Origin: CAVSKL01 sp963728475 [NCBI: Candidatus Eiseniibacteriota bacterium]
GTDB lineage: Bacteria > Eisenbacteria > RBG-16-71-46 > JABDJR01
Assembly (NCBI GenBank): GCA_963728475.1
Contig: CAVSKL010000001.1
Location: 372,001-436,000 of the forward strand
Direction: 5' to 3'
DNA: 64,000 bases
This document shows positions 10,454-20,392 of the stretch, piece by piece. Under the pieces are notes generated by a model. The model saw only the letters and a program-made list of their open reading frames with translations, did no database searches and was not told the DNA's origin. Positions within the stretch are counted from its first letter, which is position 1. The number at the start of each line of letters is the position of its first letter. Both the position numbers and the translations under genes were made by a program.

Positions 10454-11062
10454 CTATCCGGCCAGATCCTCCGGCCGGTTCACGTTCCGGAGGGCGGCGG
10501 CGAGATCCAGTCCCGGGACGTCCGCCGGCCCCAGGAGGACGGCCCCGGCCAGATCCAGGACCGCCTGGAGGGCGGCCCCGGGGAGGATCCGGTCCCAGTC
10601 GGCGAGCAGCGACGTCGCGTAGAGCCCGGGGAGGGGGTGGCGGCGCCCGAGGACGGCGCAGACGGCCCGGGGCCCGGGCTGGGGGAGGACGGCGGCGGCC
10701 CCGGCCAGGGCGCGAAGGAGCGCCGGGGTCACCCCCGGCATGTCCGCGGCCAGGACCAGAGCCCACCGGCGGGGACAGGCGGCGAGCGCGGCGCGGAGAC
10801 CCTCGGTGGGGCCTCGGTCCGGCTCTTCCGAGGCCACAAAGCCCTGCGCCAAGCCCCGATACGCATCCGGCCGGGGCGCCACCACGCTCCCGGTGAGCCC
10901 CACCCCGGCCAGGGCGTCGAGGGCGTGGACGAGGAGCGGCCGGCCGTCGAGAGCGGCCAGCGCCTTGTCCGCGCCGAAGCGGGCGGAGCGGCCGCCGGCC
11001 AGCACGAAGCCGCAAATGTCCTGGAAGAACGCCGGTTCCGGCGCGGAGGGGTCGTTGGTCAT
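10454..11062 (-). CDS. mobA: Molybdenum cofactor guanylyltransferase
   Basis: Transfers GMP from GTP to molybdopterin to make the guanine dinucleotide form of the cofactor. 202 residues, typical for MobA. Nucleotide-binding motif LAGGRSARFGADKAL at about residues 20-35, the acidic metal site LAADMPGVTP in the middle, and the C-terminal LRNVNRPEDL that is characteristic of MobA/MocA nucleotidyltransferases. It stands alone, divergent from the potassium transporter at 11155. Other cofactor genes lie at 24915-26089, 35363 and 52062-53522. Confidence 0.88.
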   Translation of the reverse strand: MTNDPSAPEPAFFQDICGFVLAGGRSARFGADKALAALDGRPLLVHALDALAGVGLTGSVVAPRPDAYRGLAQGFVASEEPDRGPTEGLRAALAACPRRWALVLAADMPGVTPALLRALAGAAAVLPQPGPRAVCAVLGRRHPLPGLYATSLLADWDRILPGAALQAVLDLAGAVLLGPADVPGLDLAAALRNVNRPEDLAG

Positions 11063-11154
11063 GGCGTTGTACCGCGGGCCGGCCCGGGTCTCCGGGTCTC
11101 CGGCGGTCTGTTAGACTGCGTCCGATTTTGGGCCGTGTGCCAGGAGGGTAGTCC

Positions 11155-12921
11155 GTGCCCGACGAGGATCGCAAACCCGGCGAGCTCGGGTCCGCCCTGG
11201 GGCGGCTCCGCCGCTCGCTCCAGCTCACGCCGGGGCGGCTCCGGCGCGCCGACCGTGGGGCCGAGATCTTTTCCCTGGCCCTTCTCCTCGCCCTGGTCCT
11301 GCGCCAGGGGTACCAGCTCCATGTCCTGACCCACGTCCCGGTGGCGCTGGTGGCGGCCCTCGCGCTGGTGATCCTGGTGGTCACCCGGCTCGCCCTGGAC
11401 GGGTTGGCCGCGGTCCGGCTCTCCACCTTCCTCCGGCCCCACTGGCCCGAGCTCCTGATCCTCTTCCTGTTCGCCCTCCCCCACGTGGGGCTCCGGCCAG
11501 TGGCGTTCCTGCTCGCCCTCCGGGTGCTTTTCCGGGCCGGCGCCCGGCACCTCACCTCCCCGGCCGGGCGCGCGTTCGTGGTGGGGGTGCAGCGGCACCC
11601 CGCCCGCACCATCGCCCTCACCTTTCTCATCCTGATCCTGGGGGGGACGCTCTTCCTGACCTTCCCCGGCTCCAGCGTCCAACCGGGCACGACCCCCTTC
11701 CTGACCGCGCTGTTCACCTCCACCAGCGCGGTCTGCGTGACCGGGCTCATCGTGGTGGACACCCCCACCTACTGGACCACCTTCGGCCAGTGGGTGCTGG
11801 TGGTGCTGATGCAGGTGGGGGGCCTGGGGATCATGACCCTGAGCGCGTCGGCGGCGCTGGTCCTGGGGCGCGCCCTGGGAGCGGGATCGCGCGGGTTCCT
11901 CACCGAGGTGGTGGAGGAGACGGCCAAGCGGGACGTGACGCGGCTCCTCCAGTTCATCGTGACCTTCACCTTCGGAACCGAGGCGGTGGGGGCGGTGATC
12001 CTCGGGATGTGGTGGTCGCGCTCCATGCCGCCGTCCGAGGCCTGGTTCCACGCCGTGTTCCACGCGGTGAGCGCCTTCTGCAACGCCGGTTTCTCCACCT
12101 TCTCCACCAGCCTGGAGCAGTTCGTGGGAGATCCGGTGGTGAACCTGGTGGTGGCGTTCCTGATCGTGATCGGGGGGATCGGGTTCACGGTGGCGGGAAG
12201 CGTGTGGCTCTTCCTGCGCCGCCCCTGGCATCCGGGTCTGTGGTGGCGCCACGAACAGACCCACACCAAGCTCGTCCTCGCCACCACCCTGGCCCTCATC
12301 GTGATCGGGACCCTGGGCTTCTTCTACTTCGAGTACGAGACCTCCCTCTCCGGCCTCTCCCTGAGCCGGAAGCTTCTGGCCTCCTTCTTCCAGTCGGTGA
12401 CCACCCGCACCGCCGGCTTCGACACGCTGCCCATGGCCACGGTGGCGCCGGTGACCGCCACCTTCATGATGCTCTGGATGTTCATCGGCGGATCCCCCGG
12501 CGGTACCGCGGGCGGGATCAAGACCACGACCATGGCGATCCTGGTGCTGGCGCTCCGGAGCCTGGTGCGGGGCCGCCGGGACGTGGAGGTCTACGCGCGG
12601 CGCGTCCCCGACGAGACGCTGCTCAAGGCGATCGCGGTGACGCTGCTGGCGGGGACGCTCCTCCTGATCTGCTTCATGCTGCTCCTGGTGGTGCAGCACG
12701 GACAGAACTACCTCGACATCATGTTCGAGGCGGTATCGGCCTTCGGCACGGTGGGGCTCTCGCGAGGGCTGACCCCGGCGTTGACACCCTCCGGCCGGCT
12801 CATCATCATTTTGCTCATGTTCGTGGGGCGCACCGGGCCCCTGACCCTGGCCTTCGCGGTGGGCAAGTCCGCCGCGCGCTCCTACTACCGCTACCCCGAG
12901 TCGAGGATCCTGGTGGGGTAG
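11155..12921 (+). CDS. TrkH/KtrB-type potassium channel subunit with extended N-terminus
   Basis: Membrane-pore subunit of a Trk/Ktr potassium uptake system. Start GTG 11155, with AGGAGG at 11142-11147. The four pore-loop repeats with their selectivity-filter glycines are visible: TSAVCVTGL, SAFCNAGFS, TTRTAGFDT and SAFGTVGLS, plus the gating loop GGSPGGTAGGIKTTT. At 588 residues it is longer than KtrB (about 450): roughly 140 N-terminal residues add about three membrane helices before the first canonical one. Its cytoplasmic partner follows 64 bases downstream. Confidence 0.92.
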   Translation: MPDEDRKPGELGSALGRLRRSLQLTPGRLRRADRGAEIFSLALLLALVLRQGYQLHVLTHVPVALVAALALVILVVTRLALDGLAAVRLSTFLRPHWPELLILFLFALPHVGLRPVAFLLALRVLFRAGARHLTSPAGRAFVVGVQRHPARTIALTFLILILGGTLFLTFPGSSVQPGTTPFLTALFTSTSAVCVTGLIVVDTPTYWTTFGQWVLVVLMQVGGLGIMTLSASAALVLGRALGAGSRGFLTEVVEETAKRDVTRLLQFIVTFTFGTEAVGAVILGMWWSRSMPPSEAWFHAVFHAVSAFCNAGFSTFSTSLEQFVGDPVVNLVVAFLIVIGGIGFTVAGSVWLFLRRPWHPGLWWRHEQTHTKLVLATTLALIVIGTLGFFYFEYETSLSGLSLSRKLLASFFQSVTTRTAGFDTLPMATVAPVTATFMMLWMFIGGSPGGTAGGIKTTTMAILVLALRSLVRGRRDVEVYARRVPDETLLKAIAVTLLAGTLLLICFMLLLVVQHGQNYLDIMFEAVSAFGTVGLSRGLTPALTPSGRLIIILLMFVGRTGPLTLAFAVGKSAARSYYRYPESRILVG

Positions 12922-12985
12922 GGGACGGCCGCGCGGCGGGGCCTCGGCCCGGCCGCGACGAGCCGTCCGGAACGGATTGCATCCT

Positions 12986-13681
12986 ATGGAACGATACGTG
13001 GTGATCGGGCTGGGCGCGTTCGGCGGCCCGGTGGCGAGGCGGCTGGCCGAGCGCGGCCAGGACGTGCTGGCCATCGACCGGAACGGCCGGTTCGTGGATG
13101 AGATCAAGGACCAGGTGGCGCGGGCGGTGGTGGCGGACGCCACCGATCGCGAGACCCTGGAGGCGCTGGGGGTGACCGAGTTCACCACCGCGGTGGTGGC
13201 GATCGGCGAGCATCGCGAGGCCAACATCCTGGTGTCGGCGCTTCTGCGCGAGCTGGGGATCCCCCGCATCGTGGCCCGCGCCACCAGCCCGCTGCACGCC
13301 CGCATCCTCACCGCGGTCGGGGTCCACAAGGTGGTCTCGCCGGAAGAGGACTACGGGGCCCAGCTCGCGGACAATCTGGTCTCGTCCTTCGCCCTGGAGC
13401 GTTTCCCCCTCGCCGAGGGGATCCTGGTCGCCGAGGTCCCCAGCCACCCCAACATGCACGGCAAGACCCTCCGCGAGCTCAACCTGCGCGAGCGTTACGG
13501 GGTGAACGTGGTGGCCATCCAGCACCGGCGCCAGTCGGTGGACGACGAGGGCCGGGTCCACGAGGTGGTGGACGTGGCCAGCTTCCCCGAACCCGACCAG
13601 GCGCTGGCCGACGGCGACGTGCTGGTGGTGATCGGGTCGGACCAGGCCCTGGACGCCATCGACCAGGCGTTCAACCGGTAA
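12986..13681 (+). CDS. TrkA/KtrA-type RCK potassium-uptake regulator
   Basis: Cytoplasmic gating ring subunit for the adjacent channel; RCK-N domains bind nucleotides. ATG 12986 is chosen (MERYVVIGLGAFGGPVARRL); a TTG nine bases upstream is also in frame. 231 residues. The Rossmann motif GLGAFGGPVA and the second-strand acidic residue in LAIDRN are clear, then an RCK-C part from about residue 140 (LAEGILVAEVPSHPNMHGKT). It ends three bases before the next gene, so the three genes probably form one operon. Confidence 0.9.
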   Translation: MERYVVIGLGAFGGPVARRLAERGQDVLAIDRNGRFVDEIKDQVARAVVADATDRETLEALGVTEFTTAVVAIGEHREANILVSALLRELGIPRIVARATSPLHARILTAVGVHKVVSPEEDYGAQLADNLVSSFALERFPLAEGILVAEVPSHPNMHGKTLRELNLRERYGVNVVAIQHRRQSVDDEGRVHEVVDVASFPEPDQALADGDVLVVIGSDQALDAIDQAFNR

Positions 13682-13684
13682 CCG

Positions 13685-15070
13685 ATGTCCCACCGCCCCG
13701 GAATCCTCTGGCAGGAGCGGGTCCTGCGGCGCCAGAAGGTGCTGACCGTGCGTGCCAAGCTGGTGTGGACGCTCACCGTCCTGGTACTGCTCTCGCTGGT
13801 GCCGGTGGCGGGGTCGCTGTTCACCATCGACCGCACCCGGAACGACATCTCGGGGATCCTGCGCACCGCTATCGATCCCTCGCTCCTGGTCGACGACGTG
13901 CAGCTGGCGCTGGCCCAGTCGCGGCTCGCGCGGGTCGACTTCCTGTTCACCGCCGACACCACCCGCGGCGAGGACGCCACCGAGGCCGCCGGTTTCGTGC
14001 GGATCCTCATCGAGAGCGGCAAGGGGCTCTGGCCCTACGCCCCCAACCAGATCGACCAGCTCAGCTCGCTCGCCCGCCGCTATGAGCAGTCGACGCGGGA
14101 CCTGGTGGCGCGGCCGCCGGCTCGGAATCCGCGGTTGCGGGTGACCTCGCCGGAGCAGGCGGAAGAGGCGCGCACCCGCTTCCTGTCGCTGCGCACCGAG
14201 GCCCTGCGCACCCCCCCCGGACCCCAGCGCGAGCGCGTGCTCCGCCAGGCGCGGGAAGCGCTCCTGGACCTGGACGACGCGGTCACCTACTCCCTGGGCT
14301 CGGGCTGGGAAGCCGATTCGCTCCTCGGCGAGGTCAACGACACCGAGAACCGGCTCGAGGACCTCTCCCACGACATCTACAACCGGGCCACCACCAAGCT
14401 CACCAGCGAACGCATGCGGGTGGTGACCGACCTCTCGCTCTCGGTGCGCGATCTGCTGGTCATCATCGTGATCTCGCTCACCCTGGCCCTGGCCGCGGCG
14501 GTCACCGCGCCCCAGTGGATCCTCCGCCCCATCCGCCGGCTCACCATGCTCGTCCACTACGCCCGCACCGGCGCCCCCCAGGAGACCCGCATCCCGGTCA
14601 GCGACGACGAGGTCGGCCGCCTGGCCACCTTCCTCGAGGAACACCTGCGGCGGGACCGCGAGGTGGAGGAGGTGCGCCGCGGCCTGCACCGCGCGGCCGT
14701 GCAGCGGGTCGAGGCCCTGGTGGAGGCGACCGGCATGCACGCGGCGGGGGTGGGACCCGGGAACCTGGCCGCCTTCATCGGGCGCCGCCTGCGGGAGGCG
14801 CTCGGGCTCGGCGGCGCGACTTCCATGGCCATCCCGTTTGAACAGGTCTGGCCCGATCCCGCCCTTCTCTCCGCGATCCGCACCCTCCGCCGGAGCAAGG
14901 AATCCGAGGCCTCGGTGGAGCTCACCACCGCCCCCTTCGCCGGCCGGACCGCCTCGCTCATCCGGACCCGGACCGGCGACCCCGCCAATGCGGAGATCAT
15001 CGTGCTGGTGCCGCGGGGGGAGCCCTCCGCTCCGGAAAACGGTGGAGAGAGCGGCGGGAAAAGGAGTTAG
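13685..15070 (+). CDS. HAMP-domain membrane protein of unknown output
   Basis: 461 residues. A membrane helix at about 22-44 (LVWTLTVLVLLSLVPVAGSL), a roughly 210-residue extracytoplasmic region predicted helical, a second helix at about 259-281 (LLVIIVISLTLALAAAV), then a HAMP linker (ILRPIRRLTMLVHYARTG ... DDEVGRL) and about 130 cytoplasmic residues. There is no histidine-kinase, cyclase or methyl-accepting motif; the tail might be a degenerate GAF-like fold but this is not clear. It starts three bases after the KtrA-type gene, so it could sense something for, or tune, potassium uptake. The architecture resembles a sensor truncated before its output domain. Confidence 0.7.
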   Translation: MSHRPGILWQERVLRRQKVLTVRAKLVWTLTVLVLLSLVPVAGSLFTIDRTRNDISGILRTAIDPSLLVDDVQLALAQSRLARVDFLFTADTTRGEDATEAAGFVRILIESGKGLWPYAPNQIDQLSSLARRYEQSTRDLVARPPARNPRLRVTSPEQAEEARTRFLSLRTEALRTPPGPQRERVLRQAREALLDLDDAVTYSLGSGWEADSLLGEVNDTENRLEDLSHDIYNRATTKLTSERMRVVTDLSLSVRDLLVIIVISLTLALAAAVTAPQWILRPIRRLTMLVHYARTGAPQETRIPVSDDEVGRLATFLEEHLRRDREVEEVRRGLHRAAVQRVEALVEATGMHAAGVGPGNLAAFIGRRLREALGLGGATSMAIPFEQVWPDPALLSAIRTLRRSKESEASVELTTAPFAGRTASLIRTRTGDPANAEIIVLVPRGEPSAPENGGESGGKRS

Positions 15071-15303
15071 GGGTCGAGGGCGGCCGCTCCGGGTGGATTG
15101 AAAACAAATTCGATGGAATTAGTCCGATTTTTTTCCTAGAGTCCCTATCATTCGACCCTGCTCCGGCCGGTTCAGGCCACTCCGCCCTCGGGCACTGAGC
15201 GCCCGGTCCCCGTTCGGCGGGTGTGCCGCGATGTTCTGAAGCGACGCCGGGGCGGGTGTCGCCTTCGGCCGTCCACCTTGGCGCGGTACGTTCAGGAGGC
15301 TGC

Positions 15304-18300
15304 ATGTCGCGCCGCACTCGCCTGTCGTTCGGGCTCTTCCTTCTTCTCCCCGCCGCGATGCTGGCCGCCGCCCCCACAACGGGGTGGGCACTCACCACGG
15401 AGCGGCTGATCGCTCCGGTGGGGGCCGCCAACAACGATCAGCTGGGCGCCTCCGTGGCCGCCGCGGACCTCAACGGGGACGGCTACACCGACCTCATCGC
15501 CGGGGCGAAGACCGCGGGCTCCGGTCTCGGTCACGTCCACGTCTACTTCGGAGGCCCGGGGGCAAGCGACGCCACCGGCATCCTTCTCACCGGCCAGGTC
15601 AGCGGGGACGACTTCGGTTATTCCGTCGACTCCGCGGGGGACATGAACGGGGACGGCTATCCCGAGGTGATCGTCGGCGCCCCCTTCGCCGGTACCGGAC
15701 ACGCCTACGTCTACTTCGGAGGCCCCACCATGGACGCGACGCCGGACCTGGTTCTCACCGGCGCCGCTGGCAGCGACGGTTTCGGGATCTCGGTGGCGTC
15801 CGCCGGCGACGTGAACGGGGACGGGTTCGGCGACGTGATCGTGGGGGCGCCCTTCAACGACGCGGGGGGGGGCAACGCCGGGCGGGTCTACGTCTTCTTC
15901 GGAGGGCCCGGGGCGGATTCCGTGCCGGATCTGATCGTGACCGGCAAGGCCGCGGGAGACGAATTCGGATATTCGGCCGGCGGGGCCGGCGACGTGAACG
16001 GCGACGGGGTCGGCGACCTGGTCGTGGGCGCCCTCGGAAACGACACCGCGGGGGCGGCGGCCGGTCAGGCCTACGTGTTCTTCGGAAGCGCGGCCGGCGA
16101 CACCGTGGCCGACCTCATCTTCAACGGCGAGGCGGCGGGCGATGAGCTGGGCTACGCGGTAGGGGCGGCCGGAGACGTGAACGGGGATGGATACGACGAC
16201 GTCCTGGTGGGCGCGCCCTTCAACGACGCCGGCGGCAACAGCGCCGGACGGGTCTACGTCTTCTACGGGGGACCGATCGCCGACAGCGTCCCCGACCTCG
16301 TCCTCACCGGTGCCGCGGCGGGGGACAATCTCGGATCCGCGCTGGCGCGGGCGGGCGATCTGAACGCCGACGGATACGGGGACATCGTGGCCGGAGCTCC
16401 GCTCCATCACGTGGGAATCGTCGCCGTGGGAGCTGCCTACGTCTATTTCGGCGGCCCCGCCCCCGACACCGTCCCCGATCTCATCCTGACCGGGGAGGAG
16501 GGAAGCGATCAATTCGGCTTCTCCGTGAAAGGAGCGGGGGACTTCGACGGGGATGGGTTCGAGGACCTGGCGGTGGGAGCGCTGTTCAACGACCTGGGTG
16601 GATCGAGCGCGGGCCGGGCCTACCTCTACTCCGTCTATCCGTACCGGATACTTTCCCCCAACGGTGGAGAGAGCTGGGTCGCCGGGGACCGGGCCACGGT
16701 GCGGTGGAAGGGCCATGATCCGGCGGACCTTTTCGTCTCCACCGACGGGGGGGCGACCTGGGAGACGGTGGCGGTGGGGGTCGGCGGCGGCGCCGAGAAC
16801 GCCTTCACCCTCCCCGCCCCCGGCATTCCCTCCGACTTCGCGCGCGTCCGCGTCAGCTACACCGCCCAATCCCCCTCCCGGTCCACCTCGGACGAGAGCG
16901 ACCGGTTGTTCCGGATCGTGGGCCCGGCGGCCCCGGTGGCCGCCCGGCTCCAGCTCAGCGGCGGCGGCGAGGCGGCCGGCGACCGGCTGGGGAGCGCGGT
17001 CGCGACCGCCGGCGACTTCAACGGCGACGGCTTCGCCGACGTGATCGCGGGCGCGATCCTGAACGACGCGGCGGGAACCAGCGCGGGCCGGGCCTACGTG
17101 CACTTCGGAGGACCCGGGGCCGATCCGGTACCGGATCTCATCCTCACCGGCGAGGCGGCCGGCGACGAGTTCGGCAAGACGGTGGGGCCGGCCGGGGACG
17201 TGAACGGAGACGGCTACGACGACCTCATCGTGGGGGCGCCCTTCAACGACGCGGCCGGAAGCTCCGCCGGGAGAGCCTACGTCTACCTGGGGGGGCCCGG
17301 CGCCGACGCGGTCCCGGACCTGGTGTTCACCGGCGCGGTGGCCGCCGATGAACTCGGCCTCTCGGCCGCCGGGGCCGGGGACTTCAACGGGGACGGCTAC
17401 GACGACCTCATCATCGCCGCCCCGGGGAGCGACGTGGGCGGCGGCGGGGCGGGACAGGCGTATCTCTTCCTGGGCGGGCCCTCCCCCAACAACGTGGTCG
17501 ACCTGACCTTCACCGGCGCCGCGGCGGGCGACGACCTCGGCTTCTCGGTGGCGGGCGCCGGAGACGTGAACGGCGACGGATACGACGACGTCATCGCGGG
17601 GGCGCCGCTGGCGGACACCGGCGGCTCCAACGCGGGTGCGGCCTACGTCTACTTCGGCGGCCCCGGGGCCGACTCCGTCCCGGACCTGGTTCTGGTCGGC
17701 CAGACCCCCGCGGACGAGTACGGCTACGTGGTGGCGGGGGCGGGGGACGTGAACGGCGACGGCTACGACGACGTCGTTGTGAGCACCCCGGTCAACGACG
17801 CGGGCGGGAACAACGCGGGCCGGGCCTACGTGTACTTCGGCGGCCCGGCGCCGGATGCCGACCCCGACCTCATCCTCACCGGCGAGGCGGCGGGGGACGA
17901 GTTCGGGGCGTCGGCGGGTCCGGCGGGAGACGTCAACGGCGACGGGTTCGACGACCTGATCATCGGGGCGCCGTTGAACGCCTCGGGGGGAAGCAGCGCG
18001 GGAAGGGCCTATGTCTTCTACGGCGGGCCCGTGCCCGACGCCGTCCCCGATTTCATCGTCACCGGCACGGCCATCGGCAGCCAGCTGGGAGCCGCGGTGG
18101 GCAGGGGGGAGACGTCAACGGCGACGGGTTCGGCGACGTGGTGATCGGGGCCCCTCTCGACAACACCTCGGGGAGCACCGCCGGCCGGTTCCTCGTCTAC
18201 GACATGAACCGCTACCAGCTCCTGTCCCCGGGCGGGGGCGACACCTGGAACGTGGGCGCCGCGGAGAGCGTGCACTGGCGGGGGGGCGCGCCCGCCGACC

Positions 18301-19046
18301 TCCTCCTCTCGGTGGACGGCGGGAACAGCTACGGGCTTCTCGAGTCCAACGTGGGCGGCGCCGCGGACAACACGGTGAGCCTGGTCGTTCCGCACCAGCC
18401 CACCCGGTTCGCGCGGATCAAGGTGGCGCCCCATGACGCGACGGTGACCGGGAACGCCAGGAGCGACTCGCTCTTCACCATCCAGGCCTCGATCGCGCTC
18501 CTCATGCTCAAGGCCGAGCCGGCGGACGGCGGCGGGGTGCTCCTCTCCTGGAACACCGACCCGGGTCCGGCGGACCTCGCCGGGTACACCGTGGAGCGGG
18601 CTCCCGGCCGGAGCGCCACCTGGACGCTCCTCGCCGCCGGCCTCCGCGACACCGAGTACCGCGATCCCGACGGCGGCCCCGGCATGAGCTACCGCCTCAC
18701 CGCGGTCAACGGCCTGGGCGAGTCCCTGGTCCTGGGCGAGACCGCGCTCACCGCCCGGGCGGCGCTCTCCGCCTGGCCGCTCCCCTACCGTGGAGGGAAG
18801 CTGAGCGTGGCCTTCGCCACCGCGAGCGGACTCGGGGGCGGTTCCGCCCCCGCCGAGGTCTCGGTCTACGACGTCAGCGGCCGCCGGGTGCGGCAGCTGG
18901 CGAGCGGCGCCTATGACGCCGGTCTTCACACCGCAAGCTGGGACGGACGGGACGCCGCGGGGCGGGCGGTTCCGAGCGGAATCTACTTCCTCCGCGCCGC
19001 CGGCGCGGGCGGCGACACCCGGATCAAGCTCGTGGTGGTTCGATAG
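15304..19046 (+). CDS. Secreted double FG-GAP beta-propeller protein, frameshifted
   Basis: Exported protein read in two frames: 15304-18103, then the frame that ends at 19046. Start ATG 15304 with AGGAGG just upstream, then a signal peptide (LFLLLPAAMLAAAP). Seven FG-GAP/integrin-alpha repeats (core GDVNGDGYDDVIVGAP, a calcium-binding loop) form one propeller. An Ig-like domain follows (about residues 445-530, starting SPNGGESWVAGD), then seven more repeats, a second Ig-like domain, an Fn3 domain, and a C-terminal FlgD-like sorting domain (VYDVSGRRVRQL ... YFLRAAG). A run of six Gs at 18104-18109 is one base short: with seven, blade 14 reads on as GRGGDVNGDGFGDVVIG. It is either a sequencing error or a real inactivation. 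Confidence 0.85.
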
Positions 19047-19054
19047 GAGACGGC

Positions 19055-20188
19055 ATGCGACGCTTTCGACGGCAAACGGCCGGGGCCGCGGCTTCGGTCC
19101 TGGCCGGAATAGTGCTCGGGATCGCGGCGCCCTCCGCCCGCGCCGCCACCCTGTTCGCCCTGGTGGACACCGGCGAGCTCTTCGCCTCTTCCGACCAGGG
19201 AGCGACCTGGACCCCCCGGGCCGCGCTCCCGGTCCACGACGCCGCCGCCCTCCTGGCCGGCGCCAGCTCCACGGACCTCTACCTGGTCTCGACCGGCGGC
19301 ACCGTCTATCACTCCCCGGACGCGGGCGCGGCGTGGGACGCGGTGGGCGCGGTTCCCGCCGCCGACGTGGTGGACCTGGCCGGCCGGCCCGACGGCGGCC
19401 TCCTCGTTCTCACCGGGTCCGGGACGGTGGAACTCTCGACCGACGGCGGCGCTCACTTCACCGCGCTCGGGGTCCTCACCGCCCCGAACCTGGCCTCGAT
19501 CGCCGTGGGGGCGGACGGGGACCTGTACGCGCTCTCCGCCACCGGCGAGGTGGCCCGGAGCGCCGACGGCGGCGCCGCGTGGTCCACGGTAGGCGCGATC
19601 CCGGTCCCGGATGCGGTCGCCCTCCGCCGGGCGGACGCCGACCTGGTGGTGCTGACCGGCTCCGGGATCACCTGGCGGAGCGCCGACCACGGAGCCACCT
19701 GGGTCCCGGTGGGCACGGTGTCCCAGACCGGGATGACCGGGCTGGCGCCGGTCACGGGGGCGCTCCTGGCGGTGAGCCGCGACGGCCTGGTGGCCCGGAG
19801 CGCCACCGGCGCGTCCTGGACCTGGGTGGGCGAGGTGAACCAGGTGCACGTGACCGCGCTCGCCACCGACGTCCCCCAGGCCACCGGAGTCCCCCCCGGA
19901 CCGGTCTCCGGCGAGCGGTTCGCGATGGCGCCGCCGGCCCCGAACCCGTTGCCGCTCGGAGACGCGCTTGACGTGCGCGTGACCCTGCCCCATCCCGGCG
20001 CCGTGGTCCTCGAGCTCTTCGACGTGTCGGGGCGCCGGGTGGCCGCCCGCGCTCCGGAGCCCTTCTCCGAGGCCGGCGAACGGACGATCCGCTGGATCCC
20101 GGACGCCGGGGCCTCGGGGATCTACTTCCTGCGGGTCCGCGGGGACGGCGGCGCCGCCGCGACCCGGCGGATCGCGATCACCCGGTAG
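19055..20188 (+). CDS. Secreted BNR/sortilin-like repeat protein with C-terminal sorting domain
   Basis: 377 residues. Signal peptide (SVLAGIVLGIAAPSARA), then about six repeats of a short sheet motif with S-x-D-x-G-x-x-W (SSDQGATWTPR, SPDAGAAWDAV, SADGGAAWSTV, SADHGATWVPV), the Asp-box pattern of BNR/sialidase-type propellers. The C-terminus (from about 295) is the same FlgD-like domain as in the upstream gene: APNPLPLGDALDVRVTLPHP, LFDVSGRRVAAR, SGIYFLRVRGD. It starts eight bases after the FG-GAP gene with a GGAG site, so the two are probably co-transcribed. No catalytic residues were recognised; a surface or binding role is likely. Confidence 0.75.
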   Translation: MRRFRRQTAGAAASVLAGIVLGIAAPSARAATLFALVDTGELFASSDQGATWTPRAALPVHDAAALLAGASSTDLYLVSTGGTVYHSPDAGAAWDAVGAVPAADVVDLAGRPDGGLLVLTGSGTVELSTDGGAHFTALGVLTAPNLASIAVGADGDLYALSATGEVARSADGGAAWSTVGAIPVPDAVALRRADADLVVLTGSGITWRSADHGATWVPVGTVSQTGMTGLAPVTGALLAVSRDGLVARSATGASWTWVGEVNQVHVTALATDVPQATGVPPGPVSGERFAMAPPAPNPLPLGDALDVRVTLPHPGAVVLELFDVSGRRVAARAPEPFSEAGERTIRWIPDAGASGIYFLRVRGDGGAAATRRIAITR

Positions 20189-20207
20189 CCCCGGAACCCG
20201 GCCGATC

Positions 20208-20379
20208 CACCACCGGCCCCGTTACCGATGGCCCCGCCGCGCGAGACAGGCCCCGCTATGCGAGCCAGGCCCCGTTACACCACCGGCCCCGTTACCGATG
20301 GCCCCGCCACGCGAGACAGGCCCCGCTATGCGAGGCAGGCCCCGTTACACCACCGGCCCCGTTACCGATGGCCCCGCCG
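20208..20379. repeat. 70-bp tandem repeat, about 2.5 copies
   Basis: The phrase CACCGGCCCCGTTACCGATG begins at 20211, 20281 and 20351, exactly 70 bases apart. The first two units match almost throughout (a few substitutions); the third is cut after about 30 bases. The array sits between the 3' ends of two convergent genes and has no coding character. Confidence 0.9.
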
Positions 20380-20392
20380 CCCACCCAGCGCG

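Noticed and set aside
15098-15135. Terminator after the ktr operon (AATTC/GAATT with a T7 run)
   Set aside because: The stem is only five bases and the T run begins about ten bases later; too weak to call.
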